This document shows positions 9,244 to 19,662 of a stretch of 64,000 nt of DNA, piece by piece (the first letter of the stretch is position 1; each line of letters opens with the position of its first letter). The notes beneath the pieces are model-generated. The model searched no databases and had not been told where the DNA came from. It worked only from the letters and a program-made list of their open reading frames with translations. Source of the stretch: Plantago ovata (Eukaryota; Streptophyta; Magnoliopsida; Lamiales; Plantaginaceae). The translations under genes and the position numbers were made by a program. The stretch lies in contig CM051456.1 of assembly GCA_028274465.1 (NCBI GenBank), forward strand, positions 94,226,753 through 94,290,752. Reading direction: 5' to 3'.

Positions 9244-10442
9244 TGATGAATGTGTATTTTACACTTTCATTTGAGTCTTTTTCACCTATTTTAGCTAACC
9301 TCTATGTTAATTTAGCTATATTTTAGTGCATTTTATTAGAATAGTGTCACGTTTCCCTTTAGTTTTTATTTTACAGGTTTTGGTTGAAAAACGAGGTTTT
9401 CCGGGCAATTATATTGAAGTAGAAAAGGAATTGGTGTTCCAGAAGCCTAATTGGAGTATATGAAAGATTCCGGATAGGATTCGAAGTCTAGGGGTCGATT
9501 CTGAAGGCTAAAAGGTCACTAGAAGGCAGAAACTGAGTCCGAAAAGGGGAAGAAATCAAAAAACGCGTCGAAAACGCGTAAAGGGCCGAAATTTACTCCC
9601 GGGCGAGTCGCCCGGGACGTGGGGCGAATCGCCCCACACCAGGCGAATCGCCCGGTGTGTGGGGCCCTTCGCCCCACACAATTCGAATACCTATATATAG
9701 TTGCTCAGTTTTCTCCATTTTTCATACTTTTCCATACCTTTTTCTCTCACCTTTCTCAGTAGTTTTAGGTAGGAATTTCCCAGAGCCTGTTCTGGGGGTT
9801 CTTAGCTTAGGAGATACTTTTTCTTAGCAGTTTTGAGCTTGTAAGGTCGCGATTCTTCAGAGATTGACAACCTTCGGTAACATTGTATCTTACAATTTTT
9901 CTATTTATAATTATATATCTTTCATCATGTTTTCATTCATTCGTGGTATGATTTCTGTTGATTGCATGACATCTATGAGTAGCTAAATTTCTCGTTGGTG
10001 ATAGTATGTGATTTCTTAGCGAAGGGTTAATAATTATGCTAATGGCTATATCGCGCATTATACTCTGAGTTATTGCTTTATTTCTTTGATCTATCTAAAT
10101 CTATATCTTCGTAGTGTTGAATAATTACGGAACACAACTGGACAATTCCTTGATCAAAGATCTCCATGCAAGACCGAGGAATTTACGCATGATTATTAAC
10201 CTGCTATGCTTTGAATGACCATACTATCACCAATCTCCATTATCTGTTAAGAAAAACTTTTGCTAAGACGTCTGCTGTTTTATATTCTTAAGTTAGATTA
10301 GATAAAGCTAGTTATAGTCCTTAGAGATTGACACTCGAGGTTATTCTACTGCTACACTACGGTTTTCGTTGTAGTTGTGGATTGCCTTTGGCTAAATACA
10401 AATTTATTTGATTAATTGGAACCCGACATCCAACGTTCATCA
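9244..10442 (+). repeat. Athila-1 3' LTR
   Basis: The 1199-bp LTR runs from TGATGAATG to TTCATCA. It holds the palindrome array (9598-9680), a TATA box (9692-9700) and a pyrimidine-rich start region, and is 97% or so identical to the 5' copy by eye. The next bases GTGAC are the presumed target duplication and belong to an Angela-type LTR. Confidence 0.93.
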
Positions 10443-12214
10443 GTGACCAAGAAAACGGGGCGGCGATTCCTCCGGCAAGGTGGCGCGCGTAGGCTTATAG
10501 AGGAGGGGAGAGTTTCTATTTTCTCTAAGAAAACTGGGTATTCAACTGTGTGAATGTCTATCTGACTGTGTATAAAAAAACTCTCTAATAGTCTACTATA
10601 TATAGTAGTCAATAGAAGCCTAAAGCATAAGCAATTAGACTTCGTAAAGGAATAAGAATCTAATTCTTATCGCACTAGGAAACCAATACCAAGTCTAGAT
10701 TCATTCCCAATCAAATTAAAACTCAATCAGGAAAATCTAACTTATCCCTTCGACTTCTAATAGAGGAAGGAGTCGAACTCCTTCCCCTACCCCACCTCCT
10801 GCGCGCGCGCCCATGTCCTACGGGAGATAGGTGGGTCTCAATTTTGGGACCCACTTATAGTTCTAAGGCAATTCAAACTCTAAGTAGATTTTGCCCAGGT
10901 GCATATATTAATTCTAAATTAACATATCCTTTCAAATCAAACCTCTATTATATTTCTAAAATATAATCTTTAATTGTATTTACATAAAATACAATTAATT
11001 AGCCAATTCAATGAATAATTCCAAATCATTAATTGAGCCACCAAATATTATAATTAATTCCAAATCAATTATAATCCATCAATCACAATTAATTCCAAAT
11101 TAATTGCGATTCCATCTTCAAGGATATCCTGATAAGCTGAATCACCACATAGTGTGACCCATAGGGCCTCATTGTATTAAGCAAGTCCTAGACTAGGCAA
11201 AATGGAATTCCTAGATGGTTCCATTTGCAATATTAATACATGAGGACGTTTGAGAGGTTTCTCAAAGCAAACCCTTTCATTGCGAAGTCTGTTGCGCTCA
11301 ACGCGGCGATGGTAACGTCCCTTCATCTGACTGACTCGAATGCATCTAGGATCGATGATGTGTCTATCCCAATAATACATCCACGGGCGTCTCAGGGAGT
11401 TTCTTGGGTACTAAGATATACTTATGACCATCATAATATATCAATGCACTGGCCAGTGACTTTACCAACACAACTATGAAGACTATGAGCAGTACTCTCC
11501 TGTGCTACACTTGAGAGATTAATCCTTCACAGAAACACTTATCATCCCCATTTGTATGTAGCCATAATCCTGGATCGTGTCTTAGGTCAACTGCTTATTC
11601 AGAGCTGACATCGACGGGTCCACCAAGGATATGGGGCAACAAATGTGATGATAAAGTCCTATAAGTCCAAAGGACGACTGGCATCACTTCGACAACTTAC
11701 CGGTTCCCATAGACACTTTGGTGTAGAGTATACATCGATGAGAGTGTCTGGTGGGTACTTCCATTGTTCGATAATCCTTCTTCGAACAACTATGCGCAGT
11801 TATGGGAACGTTTCTCGATTGTCCAACAATCCGTTCCGTGGCCGTGGGATCGGCTCACACTTGCTCCAACAAGTATAACCTCCACGCATACTAGTCTCAT
11901 CTGGTTCATTCAGACCCCTACATCCGAGATGAACCTCGACTAGGGAGAGTTTGGGATAGATGATAACTCACATAGCTCCCACTATCTGTGTGATCGGTCA
12001 TCTATCCGAGGGGACATGTTTAATATCAATACAGACAGAAATAGAGAAATGACATGCTGCATGCCTGGTGTAATATAAATATGAAAGCGATACTCAATAG
12101 TAAAAGCAACAAACATATATTATATTACATTGACCTGTGTAATAGCACATATATGCCCTCTATAAGGGCTCCATGCCCGTAATAAGGACTGTCTCTAGGA
12201 CATATACACTATCA
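10443..12214 (-). repeat. Angela-type LTR fragment, interrupted by Athila-1
   Basis: Read on the minus strand it starts TGATAGTGTATATG at 12214 and follows the LTR at 41078-43173 closely along its length until it stops at 10443, where Athila-1 begins. The missing terminal 0.3 kb should lie beyond the left edge of the window, on the other side of Athila-1. To the right it abuts the 3' LTR of Athila-2 at 12215 (TGGGG, presumed target copy). No internal Angela sequence is attached, so it is a solo LTR or the end of an element whose body is outside the window. Confidence 0.82.
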
Positions 12215-12647
12215 TGGGGAGAGTCGCCCCACACACCGGGCGATTCGCCTGGTGTGGAGCGATTCGCCCCACGTCCCGGGCAACTCGCCCGGGAGGTTCT
12301 GTCGGCTGGAAACGCGTTTTCGACGCGTTTTTGGATTTCTTTTCCTTTTCGGACTCGGTTTTTGCCTTCTAGTGACCTTTTAGCCTTCAGACTCGACCCC
12401 TAGACTTCAAATCCTATCCAGAATCTTCTAGATACTCCAATTAGGCCTTTGGAACACTAATTCCTTGTCTACTTCAACATAATTGCCCGGAAAACCTCGT
12501 TTTTCACCCAAAACCTGTAAAATACAAACTAAAGGGAAACTTGACACTATTCTAATAAAATTCACTAAAATATAGCTAAATTAACATAGAGGATAGCTAA
12601 AATAGGTGAAAAAGACTCGAATGAAAGTGTAAAATACACGTTCATCA
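12215..12647 (-). repeat. Athila-2 3' LTR (part)
   Basis: Minus-strand reading starts TGATGAACGTGTATTTTACAC at 12647 and stops inside the palindrome array where the Angela-type LTR is inserted. The remaining two thirds of the LTR should lie left of the window. Confidence 0.85.
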
Positions 12648-14174
12648 AACTCCCCAAACCGAACCTTTGCTTGTCCTCAAGCAACTAAGCTAGACTCTAA
12701 TGCAAAAAACAATGCAACACAAAAATGGAGTCTCATGCCAAACGAAATGAACTAATCTATTGAATCTACCAGAAAACATATGAACAAAAACCATACAAAT
12801 CATAACATGAATATAGGTTGAAGAATGCCTCGATTGACTCATACACATTCTCATAAGCACTTATGTCAAGACAAGATAGTCTCTCGTAACATTCTCTACC
12901 TAGACCTAGTCAGTGACGACGTAATGAAACATGTTAGAATACAAATGGTTGTCCCGTGTCTATGAAACTGAGGACTTACTGCTGTTCACCAAGTTAAGAC
13001 TTTTCCTCAAAGAGGTCGAACCAATACTGGCTCTCATCAAACGAAGGAGGGTTGCCTAAAAAGATAACACCCCCTATTCTACCCATCTCTCAAGAAAAGC
13101 CTTAAGCTATTCACCACTTCCTGAATGGCAGGACGAGGGTGGTCTAGAACAGATGACACTCAAACGAAAAGAAAAGATAGAAAATTACAACACGATTACG
13201 AACATTACAAGAATTGGAAAATGAGACACAACACTTTGCTAAACTGCTTTTTGGCTCTTTTTGGACCCTTCCTTGCTTTTTTGGGGTCTTTTCTTTTTTT
13301 TCTTTTCCAGGTTTCTTTTTTTTTTTTTTGGAATTTTTCTTTTCTTCTTTTTTTTCGATTTTTTTTTAGCCAGCAGTAGCACAACGAAAAAGAAACAATG
13401 ACACACAACGTCCTCCCCAAACCTATTCGAAAGAGTAGGTTGGAGTACAAAATTTACGAAAAAGGAAAAATAAAAATCACAACACTCACTAAAAAATGAA
13501 AAACAAGTCTTATGATAGCGTAACCCCTCCCCAAACCTATTCGAAAGAATAGGTTGCAAACAAAGGATCACACAATCTCACACTATCTCCTTCCTAGGCA
13601 TTTAGCAATCTGAAAGCAAGGTGAAGACTTGTTGCCTCTTAGGTACATAATTACTCGGGAAAACAACCATAAGACCCTAACATGCATCATCCTATTATAA
13701 AGGCCTTCGTGAACCGTAGTAGAGAAAACACCACTAAGTGCTGTCGAGACTACCAAGCCTAACTAAGTGCAATACATAAATGTGACAAGCCAAGCGAGAA
13801 AAACCTCAAACAAATTCATAGAGATGAAACATACGATTAATGTCATAATTAGTTAATCTACCCAATAAAAAAGTTCAAAAAATTTGGCAATAAACTCCAC
13901 ATAAAACATGCAAGACTATCCTAGGATGAATGTAGTGAAAGCAACTAAAAACTAAGAAAACAGTAAACGTGCAAATGCAAATCCAGACGGATAAACATGC
14001 AAGGTACTATACTCAACCTACCAATCCCAAGCTCCAAACTAACAACACTAGTTCACTTAAATCCCATCCCCCCTCATGAATTTAAAGCTAGTCCCTAGCA
14101 GTAAAAAAAATGAAGAAATAAGATGTGATACTAGATGTTACCGCGTGGTTTGGCCTCGGTCGGCTGAGTATGCT
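12648..14174 (-). other. Athila-2 noncoding region before 3' LTR
   Basis: There is no gene here. The region carries the polypurine tract beside the LTR (12648-12660), the purine-rich tract (13245-13373, seen as pyrimidines on the plus strand) and both hairpin modules (13411-13443 and 13525-13556), all homologous to 7694-9243. Confidence 0.75.
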
Positions 14175-14995
14175 GGATGTAAGGTATTGAGACTGCTCGA
14201 GGGGCCTTATTTGTGATCATCGGAGCTTGTGGTGGTGGTGGTAGTTCCATTAATAGATCGGATAGGACCAACTCCTCCATCAGTATTCATGGCATCCTCA
14301 TTGTCCCTATTGTCTTCATTGTCACTACTGTCACCACCATCATCACTAGTAGAGTTGCATTGTCGAAGAGAATCCTCAAGATTAGCCGCCGCAGTTATGG
14401 AATCTTCCATCCGGTATCTCTCCAATAGGTTGTGAACTGTTGAAGGGGAAAGAGCAGTGGTATCAGAGCCTCCCTCTCCAACGTTTTACACCCCGAGGAG
14501 GTTACAGTGAGCTGCTCGGATACTCAGAGGTTTTCTTCCATTTTTTCCAATGCCGACCATATTCTCTACGGTTGATGCCCCCGATGTCTATATGGCGCTC
14601 CCTTTAGAGGCAGTCGAGGGGCTGGGCGTCCATGTCATTATGTTTTGGAATCAAGCTAGTGATTCGGAACTTCATCACCACTGTCGACTCAAGACCGAAT
14701 CCGTTGTGGTGAGGTCGCCCCGGTACCTTCCTGTTCACTCGAACCTTGCAATCCTTGTGACAGATTGCTGACGTAATATTTGTTTCAATCCCTTCGGTGG
14801 TGCATGAATAGACATAAGAGTGTTCACTCCTGGTGGATTCTCGCTCCTCCTTTTGGATAAACCGCGACGTTGTTGCAAGAGCCCTTGGCTCGAACGTACC
14901 TCTAACGAGATCACTCTCCTTGACATGGTTGTAATCGATCCCCCTCCAATACTTCATAGTTGCCAAACGGGAGTGTTCCTCTCCCTTTGTGGCAT
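14175..14995 (-). pseudogene. Athila-2 ORF3 remnant
   Basis: The minus-strand start at 14995 (ATGCCACAAAGGG) matches the start of the Athila-1 ORF3, and segments resembling its middle (VRGTFEPRALATTSRFIQ, ESTRSEHSYVYS) are readable. The acidic Asp/Asn-rich stretch near 14260-14340 corresponds to the acidic linker. The region is about two thirds of the Athila-1 length and clearly decayed, with several breaks. The bases just left of it match the sequence after the Athila-1 ORF3 stop. Confidence 0.65.
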
Positions 14996-15000
14996 GGTTC

Positions 15001-15530
15001 CTACAAACAGCAGTTAGTACCTCGTATGACACAAAACTGACTCATGCATATGCTAATGTAAGAGCGAAACACACGAGTGATAATATCAACAATCGAACTT
15101 CGCAAATCCTCCATGTCTAATCTAGCTACTTACATGCAACACACCAAAATAATTTTGACATGTACACATCGCATTACGCTCGTGCTAGACAACCAATAAC
15201 CCTAAATAATAAGGCTCAATTCATACCATAGTAGCGAAAATCCTAGCATCATAAATCCTCAAACTCATTAATTATGCATTCAACCATCATGTCTATCATT
15301 AAACATAATCATATGTATGGAATGGAAGAAAAAGATACATTGCATAACAAGATAAAGACATCTAGTAGCAAAATTCTCAAACCAACAATCCAACCATAAT
15401 TGAGCATGCAATTGATAGTGAATAACGTTTCTAATCACACAAACACCCTACCCAAACATCATATCAGCCTAATTGAAGCACAAATCAGAAAATCCCCAAA
15501 TTTGAAAAATTAGGGTTCATGTGAAGATAC
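15001..15530 (-). other. Candidate ORF3 leader intron (Athila-2)
   Basis: On the minus strand, donor GAG/GTATCT (GT at 15529-15530) and acceptor TGTTTGTAG (ending 15001) enclose 530 bp. A TACTAAC motif precedes the acceptor at the same distance as TACTAAT in Athila-1. The acceptor again lies five bases before the ORF3 ATG. Both splice signals are kept although the ORF itself has decayed. Confidence 0.55.
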
Positions 15531-15761
15531 CTCAGATCTGGAAAACGAATGCACTAGAGTGAAAGTTGTTCGGATGAAAAGAAAGAGCACGTAATGGGCT
15601 TCGATTGAAGCTAAAGAACACAAAATTTGATGGAAGATTGAAGATTTTATGAAGGATTGAAGTATTTTCGCTTTTTTCGGATTTTGGGGAGTAAGAAGTG
15701 AAGAAGATGAAGAAAATGAGGAGAAAGGGGGTTTCTCGCGTTTTTAATCATTCATAATTCG

Positions 15762-15866
15762 TGGGGCGAGTCGCCCTGGGTGTGGGGCGAATCGCCCCGC
15801 ACGTCCAGAGAGCACGGAGCTCTCTGGACATGTGGGGCGATTCGCCCTCCACCTCCTGAGGTGGGG
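15762..15866. promoter_or_regulatory. Internal palindrome array (Athila-2)
   Basis: The block corresponds to 5463-5580. It keeps the GGGCGANTCGCCC palindromes and the 11-bp stem GTCCAGAGAGC / GCTCTCTGGAC (15803-15829), but the 5-base loop is ACGGA instead of TCCAC. A kept stem with a changed loop suggests that the structure matters. Confidence 0.5.
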
Positions 15867-16056
15867 AGACGAAACTTTCGAAAAAACGCAGTTTTTTAGT
15901 CCCCGAAAACCATTTTACTCATAAAACCACTCGAAAAAGTTCACTCAAACACAAACATAAGCACATACGACACAGAGACGAACAAATTCACATATGAAAA
16001 GCAAATTGTTCAATGTATGAATGCATGCAAAAAGCAGTAAAAAAGCGATAAAAAAC

Positions 16057-16074
16057 TCCGGGTTGCCTCCCGGA
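16057..16074 (-). other. Post-gag/pro hairpin (Athila-2)
   Basis: The same TCCGGG/CCCGGA hairpin as at 5243-5260, at the same distance from the protease end, on the minus strand. Confidence 0.5.
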
Positions 16075-16117
16075 TAGCGCCATTGTTTATAGTCTTTGAC
16101 TCGACTCCTTCTTGCGT

Positions 16118-17329
16118 CTAGCTCTTCTTCTTGAGGGTACTAGACTTCCCCTTCATGGATCTTCTCCTCATGCCACGAACCTGTGAATAAGAATGAACAT
16201 AGACAGCAAGACCACAGTAGTTAACAGTGTGAGAAGCATTGAAGTGATCAGGTGGATCAGATATGGCTCGCAACAAATGTTGCTTGCCATCCACCTCAAT
16301 GGTGCAAGTCCTTCGGTAGATGTCTATCACGGAGCGTAGTTTGGTCAAGAACGTTCGCCCCAAGAGAACAACATCCCCCATCCCAGGTGTAGACGCCGGC
16401 ATAACTACAAAATTGGTGTATACAGAAGCTTCACCAATCTTAACCAATACGTTCTTTACAACGGCTTCGGGTCTCACAAAGGATCCATCCGCCAATTGCA
16501 CAATAGCCTTATGCTCAGATAGTTTTCCAAGGCTACTCTTCTCAAACACATTCATCGGGAGCACATTAGAGTAGGATCCCGTGTCTAGTGTAGCACGGAC
16601 ATCTTCAAGTTCACCGATCCCGACCTTAACATCGAAGCTTTGAGGGAATGGCTCGGGATCCTCTTGCTCATCTTCACTCTCATCAGTACCAAGGTCCTTC
16701 TCTTCTTCCTTGGCTAGTGGGGGTTCTTCATTCTTGCAACACTCACACTTAGCAACCTTCTTGATGGTGATTTCAACAGGTAGATCATCCACCAAGGTAA
16801 TGGACATCGACTTCTCAGTGTTGCTAGGTAGTTTCCCTTGCTCCCTACTTGCTCCTCGGTCGATCAACTCTTGCATCTTTTGATGGGCAAGCCTAGTGCT
16901 CTCTTCCAATCGATCAAGCCTTGCTCTAGTCTTCTCAGAATCTTCTTCATAACGTTTGAGAAAACTTTGGGTGTGATCAACCATCTTTTGCAAGTTCTCC
17001 ATCAGTAGAGCTGTCTTCGACTTCGGTTGCTCTTTCGGAGTGGGATTTTCGCAGTGATCATTACCATAGTTAAGCCTACTACGGTCTTGGTTAGGGCCAT
17101 AAGTTTGGCTAGCCGGTGCATATCCTTGATTGTTTCGGAACCCTCTTCTCCAAAATCCACCTCGAGAATTCCTACCCATCTTGTCCGTATCTAGCTTCTT
17201 GAGTACCAAATTCCGTAGCAAAGGCTTCCTCTTCGCCTCCTTGAACCCAGTTGCCATCATCATATGCAAGCTCCGATCTACACATATGATCCCCATGCCC
17301 ATAGTTCTTGCATATTCGGCAAACTTCAT
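16118..17329 (-). pseudogene. Athila-2 gag C-terminal part and protease
   Basis: A 403-codon reading contains the charged coiled-coil-like linker, the acidic stretch and the retropepsin-like protease with LDTGSYSNVLP and VVLLGRTFL. It is the counterpart of 4019-5199 and close to it in sequence. It partly overlaps the gag reading in another frame, so the polyprotein region has about one break. No reverse transcriptase follows. Confidence 0.82.
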
Positions 17330-18344
17330 TTGACACAGATGTTCCAGTGGCGCTCTTGAGAACTTGCTTCAATTCGTTGGTAAAGCACTCGAATCGATCC
17401 CCATTCCCCCCATACATAGGGGCTGCTTGAGTGGGTGGAGCTTCAGGTCCACGTCTCCTAACCATCGTTCTTGGGTCCTTGAATTGCGAACCCTTAGCAA
17501 GCCTTTCAAAAACTTCTTTTGCTTTTGCCAGATCTAGAGAGTGATAGGAAGCGCAGAGCTCCGTCTGATGGCTTAAAAACGCCCAGACGGCTTCCGCGGT
17601 TTCCTCCCAAATATTGCCACGGCATTGGAAGTCCACCACTTGTTGGTTCTCGAAGGTTAGTCCATTGTAGAAATGTTGAACTAGATCCGAAAGCTCAAAT
17701 CCATGGTGAGGGCACTTGTTCATGAGGTCTTGGAACCTCTCAAACACGGTGTAGTTTGTCTCATCATAGTCTTGTTTGAACCCAGTGATTTGCGCCTTAA
17801 GCGCGGTAGTCAAGGTGTGAGGGAAGTATTTTTCCATGAAAGCTGAAAAAACCTTCTCCCAAGTGTCCAGCGAGCCCGCCGGTAGAGAACTCAACCATGA
17901 CTTGGCTCTGTTGCCAAGCCCCATAGCAAAAACCTTCATCCTCAACTCACCCGTTGTTATTTCAGCTCCAAGTCGTGGGAGTTGGTTGACGAAATCATCG
18001 ATATCGTGCAAGTACCCCATCACATCTTCCCTTGCTAGGCCATAGAACCTCGGAAGTTGTTGGAATGCGTGGTTCTTGATTTCCAGATCTCGAGTTGCAG
18101 ACGAAAGAACAATCGCCGGTCCCCTCATACGATCCTTGGAGGGTTGAACCCATGCTTTCAGTGGTCTAGCTTCTGCCATTCCGTCGATTTCCTTGAAAAG
18201 ACTGTGTAGAGATTCAGAGAAATCGGTATCCTCTATTTCCTCTAGTTCACGCCTTCGAAGTAGTCGCCTTCTTTGGTGGTAGACTCTGTCGATCTCAACA
18301 ATTGAATCAGCAAGCGGTGTTCCTCTAGATCGTGTATGTCGCAT
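17172..18344 (-). pseudogene. Athila-2 gag
   Basis: This is the best-preserved Athila gag of the window, about 390 codons, starting MRHTRSRGTPLADS. The Retrotrans_gag core lies at about residues 100-210 (LRMKVFAMGLGNRAKSWL, SLDTWEKVFSAFMEKYF). A CCHC zinc knuckle (CRICKNYGHGDHMC, about residues 342-355) would bind RNA. It shows what the Athila-1 gag looked like before the solo LTR entered it. The region 18345-18469 between its start and the primer site is the leader, with nothing else recognisable. Confidence 0.86.
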
Positions 18345-18469
18345 ACACTATCTGTAACAAGCTAGAAAACGAGTATCAGAGAGAGATTAAATAGGAAAAT
18401 AAAAACTACTAGAACTAGGAATTGAATGCTGAAAATATAAAAAAGCTAAACAGAAAAAAAGGAGTATAG

Positions 18470-18487
18470 TCCCCGGCAACGGCGCCA
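18470..18487 (-). other. Primer binding site, tRNA-Asp type (Athila-2)
   Basis: The minus strand reads TGGCGCCGTTGCCGGGGA, an exact complement of the plant tRNA-Asp 3' end, three bases after the LTR. Confidence 0.93.
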
Positions 18488-18490
18488 ATT

Positions 18491-19607
18491 TGATGAACGG
18501 TTTAGAACTTGTCAGATTCTAGTTATTCAAATAAATTTGTATTTAGCCAAAGACAATTCACAACTACAACGAAAACCGTAGTGTAGCAGTAAAATAACCT
18601 CGAGTGTCGATCTGTAAGGACTATAACTAGTTTTATCTAATCTAACTTAAGAATATAAAATCAACAAACTACTTAGCAAAGGTTTTTCTTATCAGATAAT
18701 GGAGGTTAGTGATAGTATGATCATTCAAAGCATAGCAGGTTAATAAACATGCATGAAGTACCCGGTTTTGCATAGAGATCTTTGATCAATGAATTGTCCA
18801 ATTGTGTTCGTTATAATTCAACACTACGAAGATAGAGGTTTTAGATAGATCAAAGAAATAAAGCAATAACTCAAAGTCTAATAGATGTCATCAACAGAAA
18901 TCATAGCAAGATTGAATGAAAACATGTTGAAAGATAAATAAATATAAATAGAAAAACTGTAAGATACAATGTTACCGAAGGTTGTCAATCTCCGAAGAAT
19001 CGCGATCTTACAAGCTCCAAAACGCTAAGAAAAAGTATCTCCTAAGCTAAGAATCCCCAGAACAGGCTCCGGAGAATTCCTACCTAAAACTAATGAGAAA
19101 GGTGAGAGAAAAGGTCTGGAAAAGTATGAAAAACAGAGAAGACTGAGCAACTATATATAATGATTCGGCAGGTGTTGGGCAAGTCGCCCCACACACCGGG
19201 CGATTCGCCTGGTGTGGGGCAATTCGCCCCACGTCCCGGGCGACTCGCCCGGGAGGTTCTCTCGGTTGGAAACGTGTTTTCGACGCGTTTTTGGATTTCT
19301 TTTCCTTTTCAGACTCGGTTTTTGTCTTCTAGTGACCTTTTAGCCTTCAGACTCGACCCCTAGACTTCAAATCCTATCCGGAATCTTCTAGATACTCCAA
19401 TTAGGCCTTCGGAACACCAATTCCTTGTCTACTTCAATATAATTGCCCGGAAAACCTCGTTTTTCACCCAAAACCTGTAAAATACAAACTAAAGGGAAAC
19501 GTGACACTATTCTAATAAAATGCACTAAAATATAGCTAAATTAACATAGAGGACAGCTAAAATAGGTGAAAAAGACTCGAATGAAAGTGTAAAATACACG
19601 TTCATCA
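18491..19607 (-). repeat. Athila-2 5' LTR
   Basis: The 1117-bp LTR reads TGATGAACG... to ...CGTTCATCA on the minus strand. The palindrome array is at 19174-19256 and the TATA box at 19152-19160. It abuts Sirevirus sequence at 19608. Confidence 0.92.
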
Positions 19608-19662
19608 GTGCTTTCCGTAAATCACTCTCACTTGATCAGTTTGGTAGTCTTTTGCTGACAGG

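Larger units (their letters stand above)
1..10442 (+). mobile_element. Athila-1: pol-less Athila-type Gypsy LTR element
   Basis: This element runs from a 5' LTR cut by the window edge to a full 3' LTR ending at 10442. The order is LTR, tRNA-Asp primer site, gag, aspartic protease, long leader, ORF3, about 1.5 kb of noncoding DNA, 3' LTR. Reverse transcriptase, RNase H and integrase are absent, so it must have depended on an autonomous relative. Athila membership rests on the Asp primer site, the gag type, the GGGAGGCAACCC-like hairpin after the protease and a third ORF before the 3' LTR. By eye the two LTRs differ at roughly 25 of about 890 compared positions, which at a commonly used plant rate means on the order of one million years. 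The coding part is broken in a few places and is also split by a solo LTR. The right flank (10443-10447, GTGAC) is the expected 5-bp target copy; the left flank is outside the window. Confidence 0.88.
12215..19607 (-). mobile_element. Athila-2: pol-less Athila element, 3' LTR interrupted
   Basis: Oriented leftwards: 5' LTR 18491-19607, primer site, gag, protease, leader with palindrome array and candidate intron, shortened ORF3, noncoding region, and the first 433 bp of the 3' LTR (12215-12647). The Angela-type LTR cuts the 3' LTR. It shares the pol-less layout and the exact post-protease sequence of Athila-1, so both descend from a pol-less ancestor. Its right flank GTGCT (19608-19612) lies in the leader of a Sirevirus, so that Sirevirus is the older host. 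Coding parts are broken in a few places and ORF3 is strongly shortened. Confidence 0.87.

Noticed and set aside
12173-12403. ORFs with Gly-Asp-Ser-Pro / Arg-Pro-Gly-type repeats over LTR arrays (also 19160, 57306, 63562)
   Set aside because: They are translations of the palindrome arrays in LTRs; a repeated DNA structure explains them better than a protein.
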